From NCBI RefSeq assembly GCF_932526225.1, contig NC_064037.1, positions 15,231,601 to 15,295,600 on the forward strand: a DNA stretch of 64,000 bases. The letters run 5' to 3'. This document shows, piece by piece, positions 33,001 to 45,514 of this stretch. The DNA is from Nematostella vectensis. Its lineage: Eukaryota; Cnidaria; Anthozoa; Actiniaria; Edwardsiidae. Numbering within the stretch: the stretch's first letter is position 1; each line of letters opens with the position of its first letter. A model generated the notes under the pieces. The model saw only the letters and a list, made by a program, of their open reading frames with translations. It ran no database searches and was not told where the DNA came from. The position numbers were made by a program, and so were the translations under genes.

Positions 33001-35953
33001 TCTAATAAAACAGGGCCTAGCAAATGGTCGAGTTCCTTCTCACAATGCAACGGCTCGTCCCAGTCTCCTATCGACATTATAACTTCAAGTGTGGCGTTCG
33101 ACCAATCCTTGGGTGAGCTGCAGTTCGTTAACTTTGATACCATACCAACCGGTTCCAAAATCAGCCTCAAGAACAATGGGCACGCCTTCCAGGTGAGTGC
33201 ATATGTGGGGACTGGGATCGAGTGACAGCACTTCATAAAAAAAATACTTCTATAGATTTCTGAGATGTCAGTCTAGCCTCGTCATCGAACCTTTCTCGGC
33301 AGTTTACAACTATTTACATCATAGACACATGGATCTAAAGACCTTGCGTCTCTCGTCAGGTAAACATGCTTTCTGCCGGAACTTTCACCGTTAGCGGAGG
33401 AGGACTGGGCGCAACTTATTCTACAGTTCAGTTTCATTTGCATTGGGGAAGCAAAAACGAGCAAGGCTCGGAGCATCTGATAGACGGAAAAGCTTTTGCC
33501 GGCGCGGTAAGTTTTAATATAATTTTCTCAATTAATCAATTGTGTTGTCCGCGGAAGTAAAGAACAGGAACCCCTGGCATTTTGCAGGGGGACGATGGAA
33601 TTGACAAAGGATGACAGCTACGCGTGCCCCTGTTCTCCCCCCCCCCCCCCACTCACCCCCTCCCTTAGTGTGAGGAATTCTGTACCACTCTTCCCTGCTA
33701 GCAAAAAGACTTAGACGGGAAAGAGGGAGGTAGTTTCCTTACTTCCTGGAATTAATTGGCGGCTTGCACTTTAAGAAGTCGCGTGACTTTTTTGGGGTGG
33801 CAAATTCAAGCCAAAATAAACACAGAATAGTTGCGTCCCTTATGCCATATTACGCCAAATTAAAACTCTCAATGAAAATAAGCCCTCTCTGCCTTCTGGC
33901 TGATTCGTAACCGCTAAATACCGTAATGACTCGAATACCAGCTTATTGGGGGAGGGGGCTCTTATTAAAAAAGGGCGCTTATTCCAATATTTTTTTGTTA
34001 TTATTTTGACGCTACAAGCCGGAACTTTCACCTCGACAATCTCGCCAGCGGGATTGCCACCCAAAAAGTCACGTAACCTGTAAGTGAAGTCGCCTATTGG
34101 TGAGTCATTTATGGTCATGTTTGTAGGTTCATATCGTGAGCTATAACACCAAGTATCCCAACATCAGCGCGGCGGTCGACAAGAGTGACGGACTAGCAGT
34201 GGTGGGCATATTACTCAAGGTGAGAACGTGTGGCTCACTAGTCGAAACTGATCACATGATCAATTGGAAAGGTGTAAAATTATTTGAGAAGTACAAGGAG
34301 TATATGTGTTATTATATTCGGGCAAATAAAGTGCAAACGTTAATTTGCACGCACATTAATTAATGATGTTGGAATGGCCCTACCATCAATCTTTTAGGGA
34401 CGCCGTTTACAGTACGCTAAGTCAATCTCAATCATTTCGATTGTCTTCTTTTTGCAGGTTGGAACCGAGTCCGCCGCACTTAAGAAATTTATGGAAAACA
34501 TAGGCAGTGTTACTAAAGGTAAAAATATAAAAACACCTCTGCTGTCCCCTAAAATGCATCTGGTTACTTAGCAGCGCCGAAATAAAATAAAATTCTTAGC
34601 CCGATGTATTTGCTTGAAACAGTGAAACGGCTATGAGTGTTTTGTATCATTTTTGCAGTAAATACTTCCGATGAATTCGCTCAACCGGCCAAACTTGGTG
34701 ATCTGCTGCCTAGCAACAAGGATTTCTACCGTTACCAAGGCTCCCTGACCACACCTGGTTGCCAGGAGAGTGTCACCTGGTCTGTGATGGCAAACCCGAT
34801 AACCGTATCCGAGGCGCAGGTCAGTACCAGTCCTCTCTCTTCTGTGCAAGTTATGAGTAAAAAACTGCCGAAAGAGCATATGAAGAGGAACAAAGATTAA
34901 CATAGGGTTGAAGTTGTCTGTTGTACACCTCTAATGCTTCGAGCATTAGACCTTGGGAGCAAAGGAGGGCTTAAGGGTTCTCGATCCAGGTATCCTATTC
35001 CTTTTGTTAACTGCGAAATTCATTTTTCATATGCTTTATACAGGGCCGTAGCAGACCTCGAAATATTGGGGGAGGCACGATACAAACATTTAGAAAATAT
35101 TGGGGGGGGGGGGGGGGGCACAGCCATGCCTCTACCTACTAGTCATTTCCTTATAATTTTGGAAAATATTGGGGGGGGGGGGAGACATGCCCCCCAGTGC
35201 CCTAGCCCCCTGCTTCGGCCATGTTATAAATTATATAAAGAAAACAAAGTTAGTTAGCAAACATTACTCGCAATAGACGTTTCGTCGGGATTCAACGCCG
35301 ACTAGAGCAGGCGTATATCTATGGTAATCCAGTTTTCTTGGAAACTAGTACATCGCGAATAAACACTTATCGATAGAAGAGAATAAAAGAGGATTGCGCT
35401 CAAATACCTTCATATACTTCAAATAAGGTCGAACTCGCAGAATCTGTGAATCGTAACCCGCAGTGCTTCATGGGTATCAAGTTAATAAGCAAAATAAGCG
35501 TAGATAAAATACAAGTCAAGGTTTCAAAAGTTGTAGAATTATTGTTTATGAATTCTTAAAAACATTCACATGGCTTTCAGATACAAATATATATTCTGCC
35601 GTTTATACGCTACCCATGAACCACTGCGGGTTAGGAAACATTGATTCTCGAGTGCAACCTTTTTTAAGGCGTATAAAATAGGCGATAATTCCGAAATGGG
35701 GTATTCTGTAACTATCTTAATATTTTTGCAGTTGACGATATTACGTGGACTGAAACAAAAGGATGGGGTGGCAGTGATACAAGACAACTTCCGTAACACA
35801 ATGCCGTTAAACGGAAGAGCTGTCAAGTCCAACTTCAAGGCACCCACCAGCACACCACCTCCACCTGTTACTACCCAAAGGGCAGGCGCACGCTCTGCGC
35901 TGGCTTGCATGGCTACCGCTGGCTTGGTTGTACTGGCAGCCCTGATGATTTAA
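30025..35953 (+). CDS. secreted or membrane-anchored alpha carbonic anhydrase, 311 aa, 8 exons
   Basis: Interconverts CO2 and bicarbonate at the cell surface or outside the cell. Exons: 30025-30076, 30278-30298, 33014-33192, 33360-33506, 34127-34219, 34458-34518, 34659-34819 and 35732-35953 (936 bases, all in phase). A signal peptide, MQKALVVLSLLGASLAA, is followed by QSPIDI (residues 41-46). Zinc ligands are His110 and His112 in FHLHW and His135 in VHIV, with the family's usual 23-residue spacing. The LTTPGC active-site loop is at 214-219, and Cys36/Cys219 fit the conserved disulfide. A Thr/Pro linker and a final hydrophobic stretch (LACMATAGLVVLAALMI) indicate a GPI anchor or membrane tail. 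All catalytic residues are present. In cnidarians such enzymes serve carbon supply or pH control; the role here is not shown. Confidence 0.96.
31087..32103. mobile_element. about 1-kb element bounded by inverted repeats
   Basis: Left arm TGATGACGTCCGT...CTATTTTTAG at 31087-31114 and right arm CTAAAAATAG...ACGGACGACATCA at about 32076-32103 are imperfect inverted copies of about 28 bp. The interior has no recognisable transposase. It sits in the second intron of the carbonic anhydrase gene. Target duplication was not identified. Confidence 0.5.
32366..32518. mobile_element. 150-bp foldback element
   Basis: Two arms of about 40 bases face each other. The left holds GTAGGCTTTGATAGTTTTTC then 'cgtcacgaaaacc'. 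The right holds 'ggttttcgtgccgg' then AAAAACTATCAAAGCCTAC. The outer words 'tagcctac' and 'aataggcta' extend the fold. The loop is GC-rich ('ggccgccatcttgg'). Confidence 0.8.
35045..35215 (+). repeat. G-rich dispersed repeat (related copy at 42575-42725)
   Basis: Contains two phrases of 'aaaatattgggggg' separated by 'catgcctctacc' and 'tttccttataatttt', closing 'cccccagtgcccta'. The same order occurs at 42575-42725. A decayed inverse relative may lie at about 890-965. It sits in the last carbonic anhydrase intron. Confidence 0.65.
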
Positions 35954-36059
35954 ATGTTTTCTTACATAATTTACTTTTTTTTTGTTGTAGTTTAAGCATA
36001 CAGTTATCATGATGTTCGTCTTAGCACGTAACTAAAAAGTATGCAAAAGAACAAGATGA

Positions 36060-36065
36060 AATAAA
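36060..36065 (+). terminator. poly(A) signal of carbonic anhydrase
   Basis: AATAAA 107 bases past the stop codon at 35953. A second AATAAA follows at about 36145. The 700 bases from here to the RNF25 3' end contain no gene that I can support. Confidence 0.6.
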
Positions 36066-36832
36066 AAATTAGCATTGGGAATTTTATTTCACAAAACACG
36101 TTTAATCCTTTTTAATGTCATACGTGTGTAGCTGTTTTAATTGTAATAAAGGTCGTCACTAAGTTTGTTCGGAATGATACTACCAATAAGTGTTAGGAGG
36201 GGCCCTACTCGTCAGGCTCCCTGACAAGAGCATGACCGATCCTCGCGCGCCAGGGTCAAGCTTTCTCATACCCTAGGACCTTCCCCTCCTCGTTCCTGAG
36301 GAATGAGAGGGGTGGACCTTGACGTGGGAGGATGAGAAATACCGTGCTATACCCGAGTGCGAGCATGTTGTGAAAGCCAGGCTCGATAATGGCGTGACCT
36401 TTATAAATAATAGGGGTTGCCGCTAGGTGCATGTTAATGTCTGTTATACTATATCATTGACACCTTCGAGAGTAGTTTTGTTATTAAAGAGTTGTATTGG
36501 CAGATCCATAATTCTTCGATTAAGGGGGAAGCAATATATGAAATACGTAAATCTCTAGATTTTCTTTTTCCGACAATGAAATGCCCGCTTACGCAGGGCC
36601 TTAGCGCATACTTGGTGTTTCAAGAGGGGGGGCACGATGCAAAACAGGCGTACGGAGGGAGGGGCACAGCCAAGCTGCTACTGGTAAAATCTACGGCATT
36701 ATTACGAAAATGCCTAATGCAGTGTTATCAAACGAAAACGGTATCGAGATTGGAATTGTTAAAAGTATTTTTTTTTCTTAGTCACTACCTTAGCTTAAAT
36801 TCACAAATAAAGCAAGTCTCCAAGTATTTCAA

Positions 36833-36838
36833 TTTATT
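36833..36838 (-). terminator. poly(A) signal of RNF25
   Basis: AATAAA on the minus strand, 90 bases past the end of the open extension at 36928 and almost 800 bases past the in-frame stop at 37627. It places the whole extension inside the RNF25 transcript. Confidence 0.55.
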
Positions 36839-36927
36839 TGACGACCGGCATCAACAATATAACGATCTTGAGCTGATCAAGCATGGGGCCTTGACAAACG
36901 CAAGAGTCGAATCTAACAACCAATCAT

Positions 36928-37626
36928 TCATTTTAAGCAGTCAAAAGCTTTGGAAAACACCCCCTCAAACCCTGGGGGAGGTTTTACAGTTTGTGTACCC
37001 AACCCAGGCGGCGGCCCTGATGTGCTGACTCCCCCGGCGTTACCCTGCACCATTTCAAAACCAGGGGGAGGCCGTACAGTCTCCTTAACAGCCAGACTAG
37101 AAGGTTCTGGTGTTGATGAGCTAGGGGTTACTTCATTCCTCGAGCTTACACTATTCGATTTATCACCATTCTTGCCTCCTTTCCGATGCCTCCTTTGTCT
37201 TCTTTTCGAGTCAGAAGGCGTTTCTGCGCCGTCACTGCATCTTTCACCGACAGAAATGCCATTTTTCCCAGCAAGAGAGGAGTCACTCTTTCCAGTCACA
37301 GGGGTGTCATTCTCCCTAGAAACGTGTGACTCGCTTTCTCTTGTTTTTTGTTCCTGTACTCGATTGGACATAACAGGTTTTGTAAAGGCCCCATTTGCGA
37401 CACTACCACGCCCATCAACCATGCACGTATCTTCCGCCGCTTTCTGCCTTGTTCTTTCACCGGAGTTTCCCTGCCATTGTTTCCCACGGCCAGACGCAGG
37501 ACATCGCCCAGGCTCTATATCGGCTCCTTTGTCTTCTCTTGTACTTTCGTTTGGCTTCCGTCCAGCGTCCCCATTTCGTGGCCCTATAAAGTCTTTCCTG
37601 TCACATGAGCTATCGACTTGTTGGGG
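36928..37626 (-). other. in-frame open extension of RNF25 past its stop codon
   Basis: After the TAA at 37629-37627 the same frame stays open for 232 codons to a stop at 36928. The first part repeats the preceding tail: the block around DDGPRGREDFKGPRG before the stop is echoed by DSSCDRKDFIGPRNG after it. The end carries three GYF-type motifs, RPPPGFE, GPPPGLG and KPPPGFE, encoded within 36958-37070. Possible explanations are an assembly or allelic error turning CAA into TAA, true truncation, or readthrough. A single indel cannot explain it, because the frame is unchanged across the stop. Confidence 0.6.
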
Positions 37627-40600
37627 TTATTTTTTTGTGTGGCGTCTCGTGTCAGACCCAGGACTCTTTCGAGGCTTCGTAGCGGCTCCCTTTTCTCTTT
37701 TTTGGTTTGGCGTCCGCCCCATGTTATTACCTCGTGGGCCCTTAAAGTCTTCCCTGCCACGTGGGCCATCGTCTCGTTGCGGTACTTTTCTTGTGTATTT
37801 GTGACATCCATCAAGATTATCTGCCGTAGTATCCTTGGAATCCAATTCTGTCTCAGTTATAACTTTGCTGTCGGCTGAAAACATCTCGTTGAGTGTACCG
37901 GCTTTTTCCTCGGTGTTTTTCCTATTGCCTTCACTCGACTGCGCGTCTATGTTATCCGCTCTCTCTTGCCCTATTTGCATCAGCTTGTCACCCCCAAGAT
38001 TCTTCTTGTGAATATTTTGTTTACTTCTATAATTTTGTCCCAGTTTCATCCCATCATCACGCTCATTTTCATTCAAAACTTCTTTCCTTCTACTCTTATT
38101 TCTCTGTCGTTCTTCCCATTTCCTTCCCCCACCCCTCCCCCTGTCATACTGCCTGTTTCTTCCGCGTCCAGAGCCAGGTCGATGTGGCTGAGCAGGCTTC
38201 TCGTAAGCGCTGTTCATCCCAGGGTTTTGGAACATATCCTGTGCGGTCTCTTCTTGTTCCACTGTACCTTGTCCATCACAGCTTGACGAGGCGTCACTGG
38301 TGGGCTCTGTAGTGGAAGGCTCGGGAGTCTAAAAGAGAAAATGTTTCAATACATGACAAGAGAGGACACGGTTATTCAGATCCTCAAGCTTTTCCAACCA
38401 ACAATAAAAGGAGAGGGCATGTCTACCTTTTGGTTATATAATTATACCTTTTGGTTATATTATTATATAATATAATCAATGATAATGTTACAGAAAAACA
38501 CTTGATTGGCCCGGGAATGGAAATTATCAGTAACAGTCAAACATAGGACCCACAGCATATCATAGCATATCAGCTCTATCACTACTGTTTGTGCAGGGGA
38601 GGGGGGATTATCAAAGACTCTTGGACCAACCTATTAGAGTTACTATTGTTTTCAGGTAACCTTTAATAAAGGACGTTCGAACCATGAGGTGATTCAAACG
38701 GATTAACTTCACTGTCTCATTTGTATAGTTTCCAAATGATACTAAACATTCTTCAGATAAGTCAGGCACGTGGTCTTTAACAGGGCTTTAGTGGTTAGGG
38801 AAAGAAGGGGGGAACTTATTACAAGGCCGGCTCAGTTTTTAGATGAAGAACGGGCCTCTTATTGACACTTAAGGAGGCTCGAGGTGGTTTACTTTAGAGT
38901 GTATGCGGGCGCAGCGGGGTTTAGTGTGCGCACGTGTAAAGCCTTGCTTTCATTTAGCACGATGCGAAACACAATGGCAATCAAAAGAGAAAAACACTGC
39001 GTTAAAGATCAACAGTGATTTTTTTTAAATTCATTAAATCATTTTCATACTAAGAGGGTACTAAACTGCAATTTATAGAAAAGTTGTCGAAATAGTTATT
39101 CTAAAAAAGGAACTTTTTGGTTTTCGAACAGACGAATCGTACATTATCATCCCTAAGAAATTATTCCATTAAAAAAAACATAAAGAAATCGTACCTCGAT
39201 CTATGAAACTGAACTGTTGCTTAATAGAGAAAGATTATCATTTTCCGATAAGAATACACCAAATGATATACTCATAGCACCAAACCAACCATTTCGGGGG
39301 AACTCACAGAGGTGATATCTATTAAGAACTTGTTTTTCTCCTGCTCCACATCGATGATTCCTCCCTTCTGTAGCTGGCGCTGGTACAAAGCTGCCAACTC
39401 TTTCTGACGTCTTTTAGTTTTATTGTCAGGCTTGTAGACAGCCACCTGAGAGAAACAGAAAAAAAGTTATCACGATTATTACAAGAACTTTACTGATTTC
39501 AGTCAAATTACTCAGCTGAATCTCTACTGTTTCCATAAGTACACAACTGCGACACTGTTTGCCCTACTCATTAAATAAGCGGACCCAGCGCCTATTTGCT
39601 GCAGTAGTGATATAAGGACAGTCTAAAGATAATGCTAGGACTTCAATTTCCCATATAATCTTTAAAAAAGGGCTTCCTTGGAGAACAGACCAAAAACGAG
39701 CGGGCAAGCGAAAAGATTGGTCATGATGATTGGGGATCGCTTCCCCTCCCAATACTCCTATTCCTATTTCACTCAGAGAATCAATGTGTTGTGACCCGGA
39801 TTGCTTCATGGGTATCAAATAACTAAGCAATTTCAATTAAAAGCATAAATGATAAACAATTTCAGGTTTGAAAAGTTCCCGCATTCTTTTGCATGCTTGT
39901 TAACATTCACACTGCTTTCAAAGACTAGGATTCAGCCACTTAGGCATTACCCATAAGACACTGTGGGTTAAGACACATGGATTCTCTGTGTGCAACCTTA
40001 TTTGGAATAGGTGTATAAGCACATAATCTGACCTCCTCTGGTGTAGTTTCATGAGGAGCTGCTTTCAAGGCTTCCAGGTCATAAGAGATGGGTAGCCTGC
40101 ACATAGGGCAAACGACCTGCAATCAACAGACAGACAGTTTTTTATTATATGCAATTAAGAGCCTTAGTCAGCCATTAATTTGTTATTGTTTCCCTAAATG
40201 TCTGGAGACACATTAGGTGACAAAATAAGCATCCAAAAATAAAGTTTTACGATCAATATACCGAATTCAATCAGAATTCAATAGGTGCTGTAGCAATAGT
40301 TTCCCCTAGTCAGCCAATCAATTTAGAAAGAAACACACAATCGCCCCAATGAACCATCTCCCCAATCACAGATGAGAATGACTCTCAAAACTACCACCCT
40401 TACTCTGCCTAGATTTAATAATAACATAAGTGTGAGAATAATATTTTTTGCAACCAAAAATAAAAAATAGAAACAAATTAAATCAATCTTTTCATTTTTA
40501 CATCTGGGAATGTGGAATATAACAAGCAATGTAAATAAGGAGTCAATCATATGTGTGTTTGGTCTTGCCAGCACTTCAGAACATTTATTTCAATGAACAA

Positions 40601-43600
40601 AATGGATTATACTTTAACAATTTTGTAGTTTTCACATGTGAAAAAAAGAAGATCAATTGAATTTTAATTCACTCTGTAAATTTTACTAATGTCATACTGA
40701 GGAGGTGACACTCTATCTCAAATAATAAAAGGTTGTTCCTACTCTCCAAGTTTTAGGCATTTTTTAGACTTTTTTTTACAGATTGACAAATGACTATACC
40801 TTTATCCCCTTTTCCAACAGCAGTAAAAACAGTATTGCCTGTACAACCAATGAGGAAATTGTGAGTAAAGTGTTAAACAAAGAATAGATGATCACCTGCT
40901 CTTGCTTGTCATCACCACTAGCTTTTGACATCTTTATTGTGTGGTCAATATAGCGAGCCAGGCAGCTGCAGTGGAAGTAATGGTAACACTCGGTCTTGGT
41001 GAAGCAGTGGCTATCCTGAAATTGCACAAATAAAAAAAAGATACCATAAAAATCATGTTTAAGCGGCATTGTCACCAGTTTATTTCCGGTCTATTATGTA
41101 TAACAATGTCCAATGATTTTTAATGAAAACATCTATTGAAAGTTTCTTGGAAGGTGTGACTGTTAATTTAGAGTGATTCTTTTGTCTCTTGTCGGTTGAG
41201 TTTTTTGTTGTACCCCCAGAAGAAAACCGGTGACAATCGGCTTTAAGCCCCTGGTTACTTATTTTGTTGTTTTCTCTCAGAGAGGGGAAGATTAAAATAT
41301 TCCCTCCTTGTCATTAAACAGATCCTTGTCTTTCTTAGTGCTATCAGCACTTGTTGTTGCTGGGATCTTATTGTGTTTTAAAGATAGCTGTTGGTCCTTG
41401 ACATGCTTTGGATGAGAAGGGCGGGGGAACAAAAGAGGGGGGCTCAATTGAAAACTACAGCACTAGAGGGGGCTTAACAAAGAGAGGGGATATAATAGAT
41501 TTTTTACATTATTAATAGGGGTTTCCCATTTTTTTCATTGCTGAATAAAAACTCTCTAGTCTTAGAGCATTTTTTGTCTTCTAGGCTACTTCAAAACCAA
41601 AAAATGATGGAAGTTATTGACTATGAATAAATATTAGAAATTACATGTGGCTTTTAAGTGACTCACCTTGAAATGACATAGACATATTGCACAGGCACAA
41701 CTGGGCATGTTGTTGTCTGTCAGACTTTCCTTGGCATACTAAACCCCAAAAAAACTACTTCATTACCTGAGAAGATTTACAAGAATGCATGATTTCTCGA
41801 CTGTTTTTTTTTCTTTTCCTAATAATGCTTTTACTGGTGAAAATCAATATTGAATTGTGTAACAAGCTATCCTCTGTGTATGCTTTTACTTTGCCTAAAG
41901 GCATGTACACTCAGGATTGGCTGGTTGGTTCCCAAGATGAGTTTAGTTAGTCGGAAATTGAAAATGAGTTGAGTTTGCTGGCTTCTTTGCTGTTTTTTTT
42001 TTTTTACAAGGTTTTCCCTAGCTTTCCTTCCTTCATAAAAACCAACATTGACATGAGCCATATGGCCGTTGCTCAAGGTGTCATGCACTTGACTGTACTT
42101 GACTGTTGAACAGTACTGTATTTACTCATGTTTAATCGCATATTTTTTTATGGGAAAATGACCTCCAAAATCGGGGTGCGTATTATACATGAAACTTCTT
42201 GTTTGAGAGGTGAAGAGTTTGCATAACGATTAAAACAATAGAAAGCTCTTGAGTATTTTGACCAGCGAATAAGTTAAATTATTTTAACTCTGCAAGGTGT
42301 CGTTTTGACATACCAAATCTAAATCAATGAAAAGGTCTGAAGAGCAAGCCATGAATGCCTCGGACCAGAAGGAAGACTAACTACTTTTCTATTCAACATA
42401 TTTCTCATAGAGGATTTTTGTTAAATATAGTCAAATTATTAATATTTTTTTTAAAAGACCTAAAAAATCATAAGTAAATACGTTTCTGTGCTTTAAAAAT
42501 TCAATACTGCAGCAGAGAGGAGATTTATTTAAACACAGAGGCAATTTGGGGCAGAAAGCCATAGGAGGCCACTTAAGATTGGGTGGGGGCGGGCACAATA
42601 CAGAAACATTAATACAGTATTGGGGGATTACAGACATGCCTCTTCCGGTTATTTCCTTAAAATTTTTGAAAATATTGGGGGTGCACATGCCCCCAGTGTC
42701 CCACCCCTTGCTAGGGCCCTGGGGAAAGTCAAGGATAAACAATTAAATCCTTTTATACCATATCTGCGGAAACATGTAAACTTTACCTCAATCAATTCAA
42801 ACAGCATTGGTGAACCAATCCTTGTTTCTGCCAGCTCATGGAGATTTAGGGAGATGCTACAAAAATAAACCACTCAATCAAATATTACACACTAAGTCAT
42901 ACAGACTTGCAGAGGGAGTGAATCTGAATTATGGAAATTGGTCTCACCTCTGGAAGTGGGATGTTCTGAGACCCCAAACCAGGGGGTGCTTATCATAAGG
43001 GGACATAGAAAACGTAACATAACTGAGGGGACATTAAATATTATATAAACTATAAAAATGGGTTTTTTCACCTTTCAATATGAGCCTCGGATAAACCTCT
43101 TGGATTCTTTATTTCTATTGATGGCAGCACATTTGGATACTAAAAGAAAAACAGGCAGTGTTACAAGAAAATTGCCCCAGTACAAGTAATAAAACCTTAA
43201 ATATCATTTTCTTTATTTTCACCCAAAAAAATGCAGTTTTGGGGCAAGTAGAAATGCCAAAAGTTAGCGAAATTTTTAGATGCCTTGGCCCTGCAATAGT
43301 ACATAAAATTTTAGTTTCTCTTCCATTCTTTTAGACTTTTGCTAGCTTGAAAGGAAAATCTTGATACAGAATCAAATGATGCTGTGTGGAGAATGGTAAA
43401 GGGCTTTAGACCTTACATGAGTGAACTACAGTAAGAGTGGTAAGCCAAAGCCAATCCCTTCCAAGTCAAAGAGATAATGAATTTTGCTGTAAGTCTCTTT
43501 TTAAAGGGAGGAGGGGGTGCTTTATAGTCATATTGGGAACTTACTGCGCATGAGTATTATTCATTTGCTATTTTTAATTTTTGCCCTATAAATTTCAAAT

Positions 43601-44604
43601 TAAAAGTATGAGATTTTCAAGGGCAATGATCAGATAGACAAAGATTATTGAGGAAACTCAGGAATTCTGGTAAAGTCTTAAGTCTTTATCTCTTACCTCA
43701 AGGGGAAGTGCAAGCAAGAGGGAAAGGCACACGTACTGTTTGTCCCCTTCATCCCCTGTACTAGGATGAAGAAGCAGGCTGACGCTTGATGGTCTGTCAA
43801 ATACAAAAACAACGAGTCAGCAGAGTATGAATTTTGCACAAACTGGCTTACTTGATGTGAACTCAAATGCAGTCAGGTAAGCTTCAATTCAAACAAAAGA
43901 AAGTGGGACACCTTACATAGCAACATCCCCCCCCCCCAACCCCCCCTCTCACCCTGATTAATATTGATTAGAATATCATTGTGTAGAGGTCTATCTCTAT
44001 TTACCTGTAGAGGTATAATTTATTGGGATTCCCAGTCTCTTTGTTTGTTAAGAGGGGGGGGGGGGGGGGGGGGGGGGGAAGAGTCCCATTAAATTTGTAC
44101 TAGATTGTACTGTAGCATTTGGTAAAAACACTGACCCAAAGAAGGGTCCACCAATATATAAAACATGCAGTATGGTGGGAGGTAAAAACGAAAAAAATTT
44201 TGCTCCTCTGCCTTGGCTTGAAAAGCGAAGTCAAATCTCACTCATAAACATACAACAATTTTAATATGAGATAGAAAAGCAAAAAAATAACAAAATAATA
44301 ATAACAATAAGACAAATGTTTTTATGGTTCTTGTCAGCGTCCGCATCTTATTTTGGCCCAACATAAAGAAGATATCACAGCTTACTTTAGTAAGTTGATT
44401 AAGATTTTGCGTTTGCTCTAACCTTTCTCTGGGACCCTCAATGGTCAATTCGTGAATGTATATGGCTTCAAGTAACTGAAGTTCTTCCTCAAGGGAATAG
44501 CTGCCATTGAAAAGCAAAAATACCTCGTTGAATAGTAACATTCAATAGAAAATAAGAAAATATTTCATGGCTTACCCTTCATGTAGATAAACTCCAGCCG
44601 CCAT
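37627..44604 (-). CDS. RNF25: RNF25, RWD and RING E3 ubiquitin ligase, 485 aa to the first stop, 10 exons
   Basis: RNF25 is a ribosome-linked E3 ligase that, with GCN1 and RNF14, helps clear stalled translation factors and ubiquitinates RPS27A. Exons: 44604-44576, 44500-44423, 43793-43697, 43139-43072, 42856-42787, 41738-41667, 41015-40896, 40116-40033, 39445-39308 and 38328-37627. An N-terminal RWD domain (GYSLEEELQLLEAIYIHELT onward) is followed by ESLTDNNMPS and a RING with ligands at Cys130, Cys133, Cys148, His150, His153, Cys156, Cys181 and Cys184 (motif ECYHYFHCSCLARYID). LYQRQLQKGGIIDVEQEKN matches the human linker. The rest is a basic, low-complexity tail rich in Arg, Gly, Lys and Glu. 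Length to the stop resembles human RNF25 (459 aa). The same frame continues past the stop (separate entry). Confidence 0.95.
41059..41246 (+). mobile_element. TTAA-flanked MITE, copy 3 (internally deleted)
   Basis: Keeps both terminal repeats (GGCATTGTCACCAGTTTA and GGTGACAATCGGCTTTAA) and TTAA edges but is only 188 bp. It lies in the RNF25 intron between the two RING-coding exons. Confidence 0.8.
42575..42725 (+). repeat. G-rich dispersed repeat, second copy
   Basis: Ordered blocks 'gggcacaatacagaaacatt', 'catgcctcttccgg', 'tttccttaaaattttt', 'aaatattgggggt' and 'cccccagtgtccca' parallel 35045-35215. It lies in the RNF25 intron beside exon 5. Confidence 0.65.
44054..44078 (+). repeat. 25-base G run
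   Basis: Uninterrupted guanines in the RNF25 intron between exons 2 and 3. On the transcribed RNA it would read as C. Several other long G/C runs occur in the window (18981, 21902, 22215, 45187, 49330, 51980, 60868). Run length is prone to assembly error. Confidence 0.8.
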
Positions 44605-45044
44605 CTTGTACAGTGTTGTGATGGCATCGCGGGCTCAGTGGTGTAACACCACAGGATTCCCAGTATGTATTAAAAAAATAATCTAGGGAAGAAAATTATA
44701 TACGATTTCCTCTCAATATATTTAGTGTGGTTGTAAACGTTTAGGAGAATATTATAGAAAATCGATTAAACTATCTGACTAACGACAAAAGGAAAAAATA
44801 TCAATTTAGTAGCCTTCCCCCGTAATAAATAATGTGTTGATGAAACTGTTACGAAGCTAGTTTTAGTTATTGGTAGTCCCTAGCGGAAACATAGAGTTAG
44901 CATTGTAGTCTCGTCTATAAAGATATTTTTGTAGGAAACTCCCCTACGTCAGCCAAAGGTCAGAAAGGTGACGAAGGTCAGAAGGACGCACCACATTTGC
45001 TATTATAATTATTATTTATTTATTTATTTATTTTTCAGTGGTCC

Positions 45045-45210
45045 TGCGGGTTCTCCCAAGAAAATGTTGAATGCAGAGCATTAGGAGGCTCGCGAATTGA
45101 TCAGAATTCGTTTTTAAAAAAAAGAACCTTCCCTAGACCCTGAATTAATAAAATTGAGGCCTTCCCGAAATCCCAGCTCGTTAAAAAAAGCCACCCCCCC
45201 CCCCCCCCCC
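45045..45210 (+). repeat. C-rich dispersed repeat, copy 3
   Basis: Parallels 26130-26320 through 'gggttctccc', 'attaggaggct', 'attgatcagaa' and 'aaaattgaggcc', then a C run. Lies in the spacer between RNF25 and the GPCR. Confidence 0.65.
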
Positions 45211-45514
45211 CTACATATCAGCCCCCACCTCCCCGTGTAAGTCGCGATCTCTTTTGTGGTCTTTGCCTCGCGCGAAAAAGCTGAAAACAGGAAGGTTAAT
45301 AACAACAAAAAGCGGATGGAGACATAACATGTTGAAGGGTATCGAGGATAAGAAAATATAAACATCGTGGCGAACATTAATAGGGTATCTGTTTCTTTTG
45401 AATATTGATTCGGCGGATTACTTAAGCTTATAAGAGGTGTGCGTGTGGTTTACAGGCCCGTAGCCTGTCTCTTCAATTTGTTGTTGTTGTCACGGTTGGG
45501 GGATTTTCTACATT

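Noticed and set aside
36492-38312. Long plus-strand open frames (178, 284 and 139 codons)
   Set aside because: They lie antisense to the RNF25 tail exon or just past its end, are rich in Pro, Ser and Phe as expected for the complement of an Arg/Glu/Lys-rich tail, and match no family.
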